A stretch of 64,000 nucleotides of DNA from Vibrio echinoideorum (GCF_024347455.1 NZ_AP025483.1:62001-126000); one strand, 5' to 3'; counted from the first letter of the stretch, positions 53,245-61,943 are shown. Numbers and translations: made by a program. Notes: generated from the letters alone by a model not told the origin.

Positions 53245-53325
53245 TTAGTACATCATCGGTAGTGTCATAAGACCTACAACTACCGCGATCATTACAAGTC
53301 CTTGTCTTTGCGAAGATGAAATCAT
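53245..53325 (-). CDS. 26-residue small membrane protein
   Basis: The peptide is MISSSQRQGLVMIAVVVGLM followed by TLPMMY, with one membrane segment over about residues 9-25. A strong Shine-Dalgarno, AGGAG, lies 7 nt before the ATG (53331-53337 on the minus strand). The stop is 14 nt from the bidirectional terminator at 53198-53231, which would end its transcript. Start, ribosome site, hydrophobic pattern and terminator agree. I do not recognise a family; translation is not proven. Confidence 0.6.
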   Translation of the reverse strand: MISSSQRQGLVMIAVVVGLMTLPMMY

Positions 53326-54115
53326 AACACTACTCCTAAATTTGGTTGTCTCTCGCTATGTTTCAAAGAATAGCACTACTTATGGCTTTAGGTCAATAAT
53401 TACTTTCGAAAGCCTTAAAAGTAACAGAAAACTACTTGATTTTTGCTTGTATGGCTGTGTTTAACTGCATTTTATGATGTGTTTCTATTTTGTTCGTTGT
53501 GGTTTATGTTTGTTCTTATTTTTCTTAAGTTGTTGTTTTTAATGAGTTGATTTGCTTAATTGATATTGTTAAAAGTTGTTAAACTGTATTAATAGGGGTT
53601 GAGTGTCTTCAGGTTGTTTTTGGTTGTGTTTTTGATTTTTTACCAAGTTTTTGGTGATAATTTTTACATAGATATGGGGTGAAACTGACAAATAGGCGAA
53701 AAATCAAAACAAATTACTTACTTTAAAGGGCTAGCATTGTCTGGCCTTTTTGTTATTCGTTTTACCTTTGTGTTTTGGTTTTAAGTTTTTGTTTTTATTG
53801 GTTTAAATTATTTGTAATTTATATTTCCCACTTTGTTTTTTTCCATTTATTGGTCGTTTTCGATAGTTTAGATAGACTAGAATTGTTGGAATGGCAAGCT
53901 GAAGCATTGGAGTGGTACTTTCAAGAGGTTTTGCTTGGGAGTGTTCTAGTTTTAAACAAATAACAATGAGAGCTAAGGGAATTCCTATCGCTTGAGTGTA
54001 AAGAGGTGCTTTTTTAGTGGAAGCGTAATCAAGATCCAACTTTGAAGGGCTTAGGCTTTACATCAACACTCGTGTGCCTAGACTGGCGACGTTTTAAAGC
54101 AATAGGGCAAATGGT
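53326..54115. other. AT-rich intergenic region of about 790 bp
   Basis: T-rich DNA without a supported gene; ORFs at 53775-53963 (+) and 53803-54039 (-) lack ribosome sites. It holds a candidate small RNA (53668-53753) and the likely promoters of the 26-residue ORF and yhhN. Confidence 0.6.
53668..53753 (+). ncRNA. candidate small RNA, about 85 nt
   Basis: TTGATT (53632-53637) and GATAAT (53656-53661), 18 bp apart, predict a start near 53668. A terminator hairpin (AAAGGGCTAG/CTGGCCTTTTT, loop CATTGT) ends at about 53752. No ORF lies between them. The promoter spacer contains a palindrome ACCAA-N4-TTGGT. Purely a prediction from these signals. Confidence 0.35.
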
Positions 54116-54736
54116 ATGTGGAGTTGGTTAGCGGTTTCCTTGTCTGGTATCGGAGTAATAATAGGCAAGAAGCATGGACATATCGGTCAGGCCTTATCGT
54201 ATAAGGTATTTACCTTTGTATTATTGGCAACAATTGCATTAACTCAGTCTGTCGTTGCTGATTTTACCTATTGGGTAGTCGCTGGGTTGGCTATTTCTGC
54301 GATCGCAGATGTTCTTCATACCCTTACTCAAAAACGCTCTCTGCATTTTGTTTGCTTTTTGGTTGCTCAACTCTGTTACAGCAAAGCCTTTTGGTTACAG
54401 TTGTCAGGAGATATGGTCTGGTGGCTGTTCGCGCTGTTGTTAGCGGCATGCATCGTAGCTTTCTTCTTATTACTGCCTCGTTTAGACAAACTCGTCTTTC
54501 CTGTTGTTATCATGGGGATGGTGCTTATTCAGCTTGCATGGGCTTCTGGTGAGGTTTGGTTGCTTGACCCTCAACTGTCACATGCAGTGGGCTTTGCTGG
54601 CTGTAGTGTGCTGCTGCTTTCTGCGTTGGCCTATGCTCTGAATTGTTACCGTAGCCCAATCAAAGGCGCTTATTTTTGGGTGACGGGTAGTTACTTGTTT
54701 GCACATGCACTTATCGTGGCGTCTCTTACCATTTAG
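54116..54736 (+). CDS. yhhN: YhhN family membrane protein (lysoplasmalogenase-like)
   Basis: A 206-residue polytopic protein with about seven hydrophobic segments, of the YhhN/TMEM86 family. Animal TMEM86B is a lysoplasmalogenase; bacterial activity is not established. Conserved polar stretches are SYKVFTFVLLA, GLAISAIADVLHTL (family DxxH-like D...H pair) and the C-terminal YFWVTGSYLFAHALIV (H near 198). It lies near DUF2500 (YhhM-like), as in E. coli. Confidence 0.82.
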   Translation: MWSWLAVSLSGIGVIIGKKHGHIGQALSYKVFTFVLLATIALTQSVVADFTYWVVAGLAISAIADVLHTLTQKRSLHFVCFLVAQLCYSKAFWLQLSGDMVWWLFALLLAACIVAFFLLLPRLDKLVFPVVIMGMVLIQLAWASGEVWLLDPQLSHAVGFAGCSVLLLSALAYALNCYRSPIKGAYFWVTGSYLFAHALIVASLTI

Positions 54737-54826
54737 GGTAGAGCTCTCTCAATTCTGAGCTACATCAAAGCAGCGTTGTGGAAAATCGGTACTCTACGCT
54801 TAATTCATTAAACATGAGATTGAGTT

Positions 54827-55063
54827 ATGACGACCGAAATTCACGCACACAATGTTTTAAACCTGCTTAGTGAAAAGCCACTGACTCGCGAAGAACTGAC
54901 ACAAGAGCTTGCTCAAACATATGGCACAGAAGCTCGCTTTCATACTTGTAAGCTAGATGATCTTGATTTGGATGCCCTGTTGAAGTTTTTCCTGAAGATG
55001 GAAAAGGTCGTAATTGTTGATGGTAAGTTTTGCACCAATCGCGAGCGTGTATGTAATCATTGA
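54827..55063 (+). CDS. YecH family metal-binding protein (DUF2492)
   Basis: A 78-residue protein with a DUF2492/YecH signature: HAHNVLNLLSEKPLTREELTQELAQTYGTEARFHTCKLDDLDLDALLKFFLKMEKVV, ending in CTNRERVCNH. His and Cys residues (H6, H8, H-x-C in the middle, C-x6-C at the end) fit a predicted metal site. The function is unknown. A 7-bp tandem repeat begins six bases after its stop. Confidence 0.8.
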   Translation: MTTEIHAHNVLNLLSEKPLTREELTQELAQTYGTEARFHTCKLDDLDLDALLKFFLKMEKVVIVDGKFCTNRERVCNH

Positions 55064-55068
55064 TCTTT

Positions 55069-55131
55069 AGTGATTAGTGATTAGTGATTAGTGATTAGTG
55101 ATTAGTGATTAGTGATTAGTGATTAGTGATT
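55069..55131. repeat. heptanucleotide tandem repeat, AGTGATT x9
   Basis: Nine perfect head-to-tail copies of AGTGATT follow the yecH stop, then degenerate. Such a short perfect array is prone to slippage, and its copy number may vary between strains. It lies 190 bp before yhgN. Confidence 0.95.
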
Positions 55132-55280
55132 AGTCACTTTTGATTTTCAAAGCCTTTTTACTTTTAGATGCTTTCGACTCCACTCCTATATTTATTCCCG
55201 TGCCACTTATCTCCGTAAACCCTCTCTTAACGGTGCAAACTGACCCGTTTGTTACTGTGTTCGAAAATCAATGTTGAGGC

Positions 55281-55289
55281 TGCTATACT
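55281..55289 (+). promoter_or_regulatory. extended -10 promoter of yhgN
   Basis: TGCTATACT gives an extended -10 (TGn plus TATACT) 31 bp before the yhgN ATG. A weak -35 is possible upstream. Confidence 0.5.
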
Positions 55290-55319
55290 CCGCGCAACTT
55301 CGCTTTTCGAGACCAATTT

Positions 55320-55904
55320 ATGGAAATCTTATCTGCAGCGACCATGCTGTTTCTCATTATGGATCCGCTTGGCAACCTGCCAATCGTGCTTTCTATCCTT
55401 AAGCACATCGATCCGAAGCGTCGTCGTATTGTTCTCGTTCGTGAACTGATGTTTGCGCTGATTATCCTGCTGTTGTTCTTGTTTGCTGGTCAGAGCATCA
55501 TGAACTTCTTGCACGTACAGCCTGAAACTCTGAGTATTTCTGGCGGTATCATTTTATTTATTATTGCTATTAAGATGATCTTCCCAAGTGCAGGCAGCAT
55601 CACAGGCCTAGCCGCGGGTGAAGAGCCGTTTATCGTGCCTATGGCTATTCCAATGATTGCTGGCCCATCAGTTATCGCTGCCCTTATTCTTCTGGCGACT
55701 CAAAACCCTGACAATATGTTTGAATTATCTCTGTCAGTGTTACTTGCGTGGGGCGTGACGTTTTTCATTCTTATGTTTAATGGATTCTTCCTGCGTATTT
55801 TGGGAGAGCGAGGTCTGAAGGCGATAGAGCGTCTAATGGGCTTATTGTTGGTTATGCTGTCGACTCAAATGTTCTTAGATGGTGTGAAAAGCTACATGTC
55901 TTAG
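55320..55904 (+). CDS. yhgN: MarC family membrane protein YhgN
   Basis: A 194-residue protein with about six membrane segments. LFLIMDPLGNLPIVLSILKHIDPKRRRIVLVREL at the start and the inner repeats ISGGIILFIIAIKMIFPSAG and EEPFIVPMAIPMIAGPSVIAALILL match YhgN of the MarC family. These were named for multiple antibiotic resistance but have no proven transport role. It has its own promoter and terminator. Confidence 0.88.
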   Translation: MEILSAATMLFLIMDPLGNLPIVLSILKHIDPKRRRIVLVRELMFALIILLLFLFAGQSIMNFLHVQPETLSISGGIILFIIAIKMIFPSAGSITGLAAGEEPFIVPMAIPMIAGPSVIAALILLATQNPDNMFELSLSVLLAWGVTFFILMFNGFFLRILGERGLKAIERLMGLLLVMLSTQMFLDGVKSYMS

Positions 55905-55935
55905 CATTTTCTTATCATTCAATTTCTTCTCGAAC

Positions 55936-55969
55936 AATAAAAAACGCCACTCAAATGAGCGGCGTTTTT
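55936..55969 (+). terminator. yhgN terminator
   Basis: AAAAACGCC and GGCGTTTTT with inner CTCA/TGAG pairing, then T-run. Confidence 0.75.
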
Positions 55970-56047
55970 GTATTTATTTTTCTCGTAACTAGGCTTTCTG
56001 CATCGAGTACTGTGTACTGAAGCTTGTATATCTAGGCTCTAGCTCGA

Positions 56048-56314
56048 CTACATCATGTGTTTGCGTCGGATATCGAGGAGGGCAAAGACTCCGAAAATCA
56101 ATATTGACCACTTCTCCCAGCGTGACATTTCGATCTTATCGCCGAAAGCACCGATAAAGATTAGCATCTGTAGGCCGTGCATGAAGAACAAGAATGCTGT
56201 CATGATATAAAGCGCAATCGCAGCATTACCCGGGAATGGGTAGAAAATATTTACGATTAAGATAAACCAAACAAAGGCGATGGCTATTTTTGCTAGTGGA
56301 AGTAAGAACTTCAT
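56048..56314 (-). CDS. DUF1145 family membrane protein
   Basis: An 88-residue protein with three likely membrane segments (KIAIAFVWFILIVNIFYPFPG, AIALYIMTAFLFFMHGLQMLIFIGAF, WSILIFGVFALLDI). It fits DUF1145 (E. coli YhhL), which follows rsmD there as it does here: 10 bp separate the two. Cotranscription is likely; function unknown. Confidence 0.85.
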   Translation of the reverse strand: MKFLLPLAKIAIAFVWFILIVNIFYPFPGNAAIALYIMTAFLFFMHGLQMLIFIGAFGDKIEMSRWEKWSILIFGVFALLDIRRKHMM

Positions 56315-56324
56315 TCAATAACTC

Positions 56325-56927
56325 CTATTCTTCAGTGGTTCGATTAAACAGTCGGTAGCTAGACTGGCCAGTGGTCTTATCGCGATGTAATTCCCAGTTT
56401 TCTGGCATAGCCTCGAGCTTCAGTTCTTTCTCTGTTTCAACGTAAATAATGGCATTGTCTGTAAGCCAACCATTACTCTCAAGTAGTTGTACAGTTTCTG
56501 CTAATAAGCCTTTGCGAAACGGAGGATCAAGAAAGACCATATCGTAGGGGGTACCTGGCTTTTTGAGAAAAGAGATCGCATCGGTGTTTACCACGTTGAT
56601 GTTGTCTGCTTTGAGCTCTTTAGCGTTATCAGCAAGCTGCTTTGCGGCCTTTTGATTCATTTCCAACAGCGTTACCATTTTTGCTTGGCGAGAAGCTGCT
56701 TCAAAACCTAGACCACCAGAACCGGCAAATACATCCAAACAGGTCGAGTGTGGGATATCTTGTGCTACCCAGTTAAAGAGTGTTTCTTTTACTCGATCAA
56801 TGGTTGGGCGTAAGCCTTCTAAATCATGAACAGGCAGTTTTCTGCCTCTCCATGAGCCACTAATAATTCGAACAAAGCCTCCGGATGGCTTTTTTTGTGA
56901 TGTGTTTTGCTGGCGACGTCTTACCAT
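56325..56927 (-). CDS. rsmD: 16S rRNA m2G966 methyltransferase RsmD
   Basis: A 200-residue SAM methyltransferase. FVRIISGSWRGRKLPVHDLEGLRPTIDRVKETLFNWV is the family N-terminus; CLDVFAGSGGLGFEAASR binds SAM, and the catalytic DPPF is D134-F137 in FLDPPF. I start at MVRRRQQN (56927), which matches the family length; the frame continues 31 codons upstream into the ftsY promoter region. It is divergent from ftsY, as in E. coli. Confidence 0.94.
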   Translation of the reverse strand: MVRRRQQNTSQKKPSGGFVRIISGSWRGRKLPVHDLEGLRPTIDRVKETLFNWVAQDIPHSTCLDVFAGSGGLGFEAASRQAKMVTLLEMNQKAAKQLADNAKELKADNINVVNTDAISFLKKPGTPYDMVFLDPPFRKGLLAETVQLLESNGWLTDNAIIYVETEKELKLEAMPENWELHRDKTTGQSSYRLFNRTTEE

Positions 56928-57157
56928 AGATTTTTTGACCGCTAATAAAGTGATACTATACCGAGCCCAATTTAAGTGGGTTCGAATATTAAATAAATTT
57001 GCAATGACAAAGTGTATCAAGCTAAAAGCAAACTTATCACTGCTTTGTCATTTTTCTTTACTATTCGTTTGTACAAGCTTGTATTGTATAACAATAGCAA
57101 AGAGTCGACGTGCATTAAGTCAATGCAGTTAATTAGTAGATCTAGGAAACTCCTCTG

Positions 57158-58399
57158 ATGACGGAAAAAAAGAAGCGCGGATTATTATCGTGGCTTGGTT
57201 TTGGTGAAGAAGAACAAAGCCCAAAAACTCAGAATGAAGCGAACGTAGAAAGCGTTGAAGAGCAGACTGAAGTTGAATCACAAGTCGAGGTTGAACAAGC
57301 CGAGCCTGAACTAGAGGCAACTACGGCAGTTGAATCTAAGCCTACTGAAACAGAGCAAGAGCTTGAACAAAACCAAGAAGAGCAACAGCCTGTCTTAGCA
57401 GAAGCAGAAGCAGAAGCAGAAGCAGAACAGGTTATTATTCCTGCAGCTAAGATTGAAGAAGTACAAGAAAAGCCGACAGAAAGCTTTTTTGCACGTCTTA
57501 AGCGCAGTCTTAGTCGCACCAAAGCAAATATTGGTGCTGGCTTCTTTGGTTTATTCAAAGGTAAGCAAATCGATGAAGATCTGTTTGAAGAGTTAGAAGA
57601 GCAACTTTTGATTGCCGATGTGGGCATGAATACCACTGTTAAGATCATTGAAAACCTGACAGAAAAAGCATCTCGCAATGACTTAAAAGATGGCGAAGCT
57701 CTATATGGTCTGCTCAAAGAAGAGATGGCCGATATTCTAAGCCAAGTAGAACAGCCATTAGTTGTAGATACCACCAAAACACCTTACGTTATCTTAATGG
57801 TCGGTGTGAACGGTGTAGGTAAAACAACCACTATCGGTAAACTGGCTAAACAGTTCCAAGGTGAAGGCAAGAAAGTGATGCTTGCTGCAGGTGATACCTT
57901 CCGTGCAGCAGCCGTTGAGCAACTTCAAGTTTGGGGTCAGCGCAATGATGTTCCCGTTATCGCTCAACATACCGGTGCTGACAGTGCGTCTGTTATTTAC
58001 GATGCGATTGAAGCGGCGAAAGCTCGTGGTGTCGATGTTGTGATTGCAGATACTGCGGGTCGTTTGCAGAACAAGAGCAACTTGATGGAAGAGCTACGCA
58101 AGATTGTTCGTGTAATGAAGAAGATTGATGATTCTGCTCCCCATGAAATCATGCTAACACTAGATGCCGGTACTGGTCAGAACGCGATAAGCCAAGCGAA
58201 GCTGTTCAGTGAAGTTGCACCAGTAACGGGTATTACACTAACTAAGCTAGATGGCACTGCAAAAGGTGGTGTGATTTTCTCAATCGCGGACCAGTTCCAG
58301 ATTCCAATCCGCTACATCGGTGTGGGTGAAGGCATTGATGACCTGCGTCCGTTTGAGTCAAAAGACTTTATTGAAGCACTATTTAGTCGCGAAGAGTAA
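57158..58399 (+). CDS. ftsY: signal recognition particle receptor FtsY
   Basis: A 413-residue SRP receptor GTPase that delivers nascent membrane proteins to SecYEG. The N-terminal MTEKKKRGLLSWLGFGEEE is a membrane-targeting amphipathic segment, then a long acidic A domain (~20-105) with EAEAEAEAE coded by a (GCAGAA)5 repeat. The N and G domains follow: SFFARLKRSLSRTKANIG, P-loop GVNGVGKTTTIGKLA, DTFRAAAVEQL, DTAGR and TKLDGTAKGG. It is divergent from rsmD and leads ftsY-ftsE-ftsX. Confidence 0.97.
   Translation: MTEKKKRGLLSWLGFGEEEQSPKTQNEANVESVEEQTEVESQVEVEQAEPELEATTAVESKPTETEQELEQNQEEQQPVLAEAEAEAEAEQVIIPAAKIEEVQEKPTESFFARLKRSLSRTKANIGAGFFGLFKGKQIDEDLFEELEEQLLIADVGMNTTVKIIENLTEKASRNDLKDGEALYGLLKEEMADILSQVEQPLVVDTTKTPYVILMVGVNGVGKTTTIGKLAKQFQGEGKKVMLAAGDTFRAAAVEQLQVWGQRNDVPVIAQHTGADSASVIYDAIEAAKARGVDVVIADTAGRLQNKSNLMEELRKIVRVMKKIDDSAPHEIMLTLDAGTGQNAISQAKLFSEVAPVTGITLTKLDGTAKGGVIFSIADQFQIPIRYIGVGEGIDDLRPFESKDFIEALFSREE
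57398..57427 (+). repeat. hexanucleotide repeat inside ftsY, GCAGAA x5
   Basis: Five perfect 6-bp copies code alternating Ala and Glu in the acidic A domain. Copy-number change would keep frame and alter the length of the acidic linker by two residues per unit. Confidence 0.9.
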
Positions 58400-58477
58400 C
58401 GCGCGTAGCAAAGTGGTTTATCCTTAACCTGCTACCGTTTTTAAATTTGATATGAGTGATCGTAAGAGGAATTTTCG

Positions 58478-59155
58478 GTGATCAAATTTCAGCAAGTGAG
58501 TAAAGCCTACCGAGGTGGGCGACAAGCGCTCCAAAAAGTGGATTTTCATCTTAAACGTGGAGAGATGGCTTTTTTGGGTGGTCACTCTGGAGCTGGTAAA
58601 AGTACCTTGCTGAAGTTGATCTGTGCTATTGAGCGTCCGACCGATGGTCGTGTTTGGTTCAACGATCACGATATCACTCGTATTCCAGCTAAAGACATCC
58701 CTTTTTTACGCCGCAATATCGGAATTGTTTTTCAAGATCATCGCCTGCTGATGGATCGCTCGATCTTCGATAACGTCGCTCTGCCTATGCGCATTGAGTC
58801 TATTTCTGAAAATGAAATAAAACGTCGAGTGAGTGCTGCGTTGGATAAAACCGGTTTACTCGATAAAGCGCGTTGCCTGCCAAATCAGTTGTCTGGTGGT
58901 GAACAGCAGCGAGTAGGTATTGCGCGCGCTGTGGTGAACCGTCCCACTTTGCTGTTAGCGGATGAACCAACTGGTAACCTCGATCCTGAATTATCTAACC
59001 GCGTGTTGCGACTTTTTGAAGAGTTTAACCGCGCGGGCGTCACTATTATCCTAGCAACACACGATATCGGGTTAGTGAACACTCGCCCTCAATATCGTCA
59101 TCTTGAATTAAACCAAGGCTTTTTGAGTGAGGTCGAAGACTATGGCCGCGAATAA
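58478..59155 (+). CDS. ftsE: cell division ATP-binding protein FtsE
   Basis: A 225-residue ABC ATPase that with FtsX regulates septal peptidoglycan hydrolases. GHSGAGKST (Walker A, ~36), QDHRLL Q-loop, LSGGEQQRVGIARA signature, LLLADEPTGNLD Walker B and THD His switch are present. The start is GTG 58478. It overlaps ftsX by 14 bp, so the two are translationally coupled. Confidence 0.96.
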   Translation: MIKFQQVSKAYRGGRQALQKVDFHLKRGEMAFLGGHSGAGKSTLLKLICAIERPTDGRVWFNDHDITRIPAKDIPFLRRNIGIVFQDHRLLMDRSIFDNVALPMRIESISENEIKRRVSAALDKTGLLDKARCLPNQLSGGEQQRVGIARAVVNRPTLLLADEPTGNLDPELSNRVLRLFEEFNRAGVTIILATHDIGLVNTRPQYRHLELNQGFLSEVEDYGRE

Positions 59156-60110
59156 GCGTATCAAAAAACCTCAATCCAACCGAGCTGCAAACCGCGCTTC
59201 AAGTGACGTTTTTTTTGTTGTTCATTGGAAACAAGCCAAATCCTCTTTCTCGCAAATGTGGCAACGCCCATTGGGTAATTTGCTAACGCTTGCGGTTATC
59301 TCAATGGCTCTGGCAATGCCGGCTTGTTTGTATTTACTGGGTAAAAACGTTGGCGAGGTGGCTCAAGATGTCACAAGCCCGTCACAGATTAGTGCTTATG
59401 TAGAAGATGGCATTCCTGAACCACGAGTAATGGTGCTTAAAGATGAAATAGAAAGCTGGGATCAAGTTGAGCTGGTGGAATACATTTCACCGCAACAAGG
59501 GCTTGCCGATCTAAGCCAATATTCTGGTTTTGAGGATGCCCTGACTATCTTAGACGATTATTCATTGCCAGGTGTTTTGGTTATTACACCAAGTGTACAC
59601 AGCGATATCTTAATCAAAGAGCTAGCGAGTACAGTTAAAAAACAAGAGTTAGTGACCGATGTTCGTTTAGATGAAGATTGGTTAGCCAGATTAGATGCTA
59701 TCAAAGCATTAGCGGCGGTCATCGTTATTACCTTAACGGTGTTGATGTTGGGTGCGGTGTTTTTGATTATCGGCAATACATTAAGATTTAATGTGTTGGC
59801 GCACAAAGAAGAAATTCAAACCATGAAGCTGATTGGTGCAACCGACAGTTTCATTCTTCGACCATACCTTTATGCTGGGATGTGGTTTGGTGTGTTAGGT
59901 TCGATTAGTGCTTGGGTGATGACGGCTTTGATTACCGTATTGCTTAACAGTGCGGTAGATGACTTGGCTCAGCTTTATGATAGTCACTTCAGATTAATTG
60001 GCCTGAGTTGGGATGAATCTTTACTGCTTTTGATCGTTGGAACCTTGCTTGGCAGTGTGGCTGCGAAGCTTTCTGCACAGCGTCACCTAAAAGAAATTGA
60101 ACCAGTTTAG
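59142..60110 (+). CDS. ftsX: cell division protein FtsX
   Basis: A 322-residue membrane protein with four expected membrane segments: one after the basic N-terminus (LLTLAVISMALAMPACLYLLG, ~45-65), a periplasmic domain, then three more (VIVITLTVLMLGAVFLIIG, LYAGMWFGVLGSISAWVMTALI, LLLLIVGTLLGSVAA). It partners FtsE, sensing the periplasm for amidase activation. ATG 59142 lies behind GAGG; a GTG five codons earlier is possible. Confidence 0.94.
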   Translation: MAANKRIKKPQSNRAANRASSDVFFVVHWKQAKSSFSQMWQRPLGNLLTLAVISMALAMPACLYLLGKNVGEVAQDVTSPSQISAYVEDGIPEPRVMVLKDEIESWDQVELVEYISPQQGLADLSQYSGFEDALTILDDYSLPGVLVITPSVHSDILIKELASTVKKQELVTDVRLDEDWLARLDAIKALAAVIVITLTVLMLGAVFLIIGNTLRFNVLAHKEEIQTMKLIGATDSFILRPYLYAGMWFGVLGSISAWVMTALITVLLNSAVDDLAQLYDSHFRLIGLSWDESLLLLIVGTLLGSVAAKLSAQRHLKEIEPV

Positions 60111-60164
60111 GTGAATAGAGTCATATTTAGACGAAAAATAGGCACTTCTTAACCAGTTTTTGCC

Positions 60165-60192
60165 TTGTATAGATGAATTGATTATGCATAAT
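60165..60192 (+). promoter_or_regulatory. candidate rpoH promoter
   Basis: TTGTAT (60165-60170) and CATAAT (60187-60192) are 16 bp apart. An inverted repeat CTTGAAACCT/AGGTTCAAG follows (60204-60232), partly resembling a leader hairpin. Confidence 0.45.
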
Positions 60193-60287
60193 TACTTCCC
60201 CCTCCTTGAAACCTGTTCATTTTAGGTTCAAGATTGTTGGGTTTTAATAGATGTATTACTCCAGATCAGAGATTGATGAGGAACCGA

Positions 60288-61145
60288 ATGGCAAACAAAG
60301 CGTATCAAATGGCTTTAGTCACACAAGATAGTTTAGATAGCTATATCCGCTCAGCGAACAGTTACCCAATGCTGACGCCTGAAGAGGAACGTGGACTGGC
60401 AGAGCGATTACATTACAAAGGTGAGATCGATGCTGCAAAAGGCTTGATCCTTTCCCACCTACGTTTCGTGGTGCACGTTGCAAGAGGCTACTCTGGCTAC
60501 GGGTTACCAATGGCTGACCTTGTCCAAGAAGGTAACATCGGCTTAATGAAGGCTGTTAAGCGCTTCAATCCAGAAGTTGGTGTTCGTCTAGTCTCTTTTG
60601 CTGTTCACTGGATTAAAGCTGAGATCCATGAGTACGTGCTACGTAACTGGCGTATCGTTAAGATCGCAACGACGAAAGCACAACGCAAATTGTTCTTTAA
60701 TCTGCGCAAATCTAAAAAGCGTTTAGGTTGGTTCAATAATGGTGAAGTAGAAACTGTTGCTCGTGAACTAGGTGTTGAGCCTTCAGAGGTTCGTGAAATG
60801 GAATCTCGCTTAGCGGCTCAAGATGCAACGTTTGAAGCGCCTATGGACGACGATGACGGTGGTTCTGCTTATACTGCTCCGGTTTACTATCTTGAAGATA
60901 AAGCATCAGACGTCGCTGAGACGGTTGAAGCAGCAAACTGGGAATCACATACCAACAATCGTCTAGGGTTAGCGCTTGCAAGCTTAGACGAACGCAGTCA
61001 GCACATTGTGCGCTCACGTTGGTTGGATGATAACAAATCGACACTTCAAGATTTAGCCGATACTTACAGTATTTCTGCTGAACGTGTTCGTCAGTTAGAA
61101 AAGAATGCGATGAAGAAGTTGAAACAAGCTGTTGGTGACTTCTAA
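60288..61145 (+). CDS. rpoH: heat-shock sigma factor RpoH (sigma32)
   Basis: A 285-residue sigma70-family factor for heat-shock promoters. Region 2 has [43 protein letters not shown]; the RpoH box [15 protein letters not shown] is the specific signature; region 4 ends with [27 protein letters not shown] 60288 behind GAGGAA matches family starts ([21 protein letters not shown]). The E. coli rpoH message carries a thermosensor around the start; I cannot judge that here by eye. It follows ftsX by 177 bp. Confidence 0.97.
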   Translation: MANKAYQMALVTQDSLDSYIRSANSYPMLTPEEERGLAERLHYKGEIDAAKGLILSHLRFVVHVARGYSGYGLPMADLVQEGNIGLMKAVKRFNPEVGVRLVSFAVHWIKAEIHEYVLRNWRIVKIATTKAQRKLFFNLRKSKKRLGWFNNGEVETVARELGVEPSEVREMESRLAAQDATFEAPMDDDDGGSAYTAPVYYLEDKASDVAETVEAANWESHTNNRLGLALASLDERSQHIVRSRWLDDNKSTLQDLADTYSISAERVRQLEKNAMKKLKQAVGDF

Positions 61146-61185
61146 AAGCAAGTAAGCCAGAAGCGATAAAATAAGCTGAATTTTA

Positions 61186-61217
61186 AAAAGGCCGAGATCG
61201 AGAGATCTCGGCCTTTT
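61186..61217 (+). terminator. rpoH terminator
   Basis: AAAAAGGCCGAGATC pairs with GATCTCGGCCTTTTT around GAGA, one of the strongest hairpins in the window. Confidence 0.9.
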
Positions 61218-61268
61218 TGTTTTGGATCGATTTCGCAATTTTTGCGATCGAAATTTGCAAAATGATTT

Positions 61269-61485
61269 TGTGGATAACTCTGTGAGAAGTTTATTCGTCA
61301 GCTGTCTAAAAGCAGGGTGTAGTAAGGCTTTGTGAGGGTTTTTGATGTGGGGATATTTTTCATAACACCCACAGTTAGATCAGGATCATCACTACATGTT
61401 GTGGATCTATTTTTAAAAAAGCACTTTATTCACGCAATCCACAGATTTATCCACAAACGGTGTAAAAGTGATCGCTGGTGGATAA
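61269..61485. promoter_or_regulatory. cluster of DnaA-box-like sequences upstream of glpE
   Basis: Perfect boxes: TGTGGATAA (61269-61277, minus orientation) and TTATCCACA (61447-61455). Near matches: TTATTCACG (61426-61434), GGTGGATAA (61477-61485, minus), TGTGGATCT (61400-61408, minus), CAATCCACA (61435-61443). Dam sites GATC at 61378, 61384, 61404 and 61470 are interleaved, with an AT-rich run at 61408-61420. The gap 61218-61564 has no gene. Confidence 0.7.
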
Positions 61486-61564
61486 CCTTATTAAGTGGAT
61501 GTGATTGTTAGCCTTGGGATAGGTTACAATGGCAGCAAAGTAAATCAGCATAAAAGAGAAAGTC

Positions 61565-61885
61565 ATGGACCAGTTTAAACATATCGATGTTAAAAGCGCT
61601 CAAGCCCTCATAGAACAAGGTGAAGCCAGACTTGTCGATATACGTGACCCGCAATCTTTCGCGGTTGCTCACTCAAAAACAGCTTATCACCTCACCAATG
61701 ATACGATGGTGACGTTTATGGATGAGGTAGAGTTCGAACAGCCTGTCTTGGTGATGTGTTACCACGGCATTAGTAGCCAAGGAGCAGCACAATATTTAGT
61801 GAATCAAGGCTTTGAAGAGGTATATAGTGTTGATGGTGGTTTCGAAGCTTGGCATCGTGCTGAACTTCCGGTAATCGCCGGTTAA
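61565..61885 (+). CDS. glpE: thiosulfate sulfurtransferase GlpE
   Basis: A 106-residue single-domain rhodanese. The catalytic C65 is in [16 protein letters not shown], and [16 protein letters not shown] is the family N-part. It lies 58 bp before glpG, as in E. coli glpEG, and after the DnaA-box-rich region. The physiological sulfur acceptor may be thioredoxin or cyanide; not determinable here. Confidence 0.95.
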   Translation: MDQFKHIDVKSAQALIEQGEARLVDIRDPQSFAVAHSKTAYHLTNDTMVTFMDEVEFEQPVLVMCYHGISSQGAAQYLVNQGFEEVYSVDGGFEAWHRAELPVIAG

Positions 61886-61943
61886 CAACCTTTAACATTG
61901 GAACCGCTTTAAGCATCTCTCATAGCATGAATAGGAAGTAATA

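Noticed and set aside
53775..54039. ORFs on both strands in the AT-rich gap before yhhN
   Set aside because: They overlap each other, lack ribosome sites, and their content follows the T-rich base composition.
57229..57777. A 182-codon minus-strand ORF opposite ftsY
   Set aside because: Its serine- and alanine-rich sequence mirrors the acidic domain of FtsY; it is an antisense shadow.
61218..61564. The DnaA-box region as the main chromosome origin
   Set aside because: The gene neighbours of the gammaproteobacterial origin (mnmG, mioC, dnaA, parAB) are absent, so I report a DnaA-binding cluster and not oriC.
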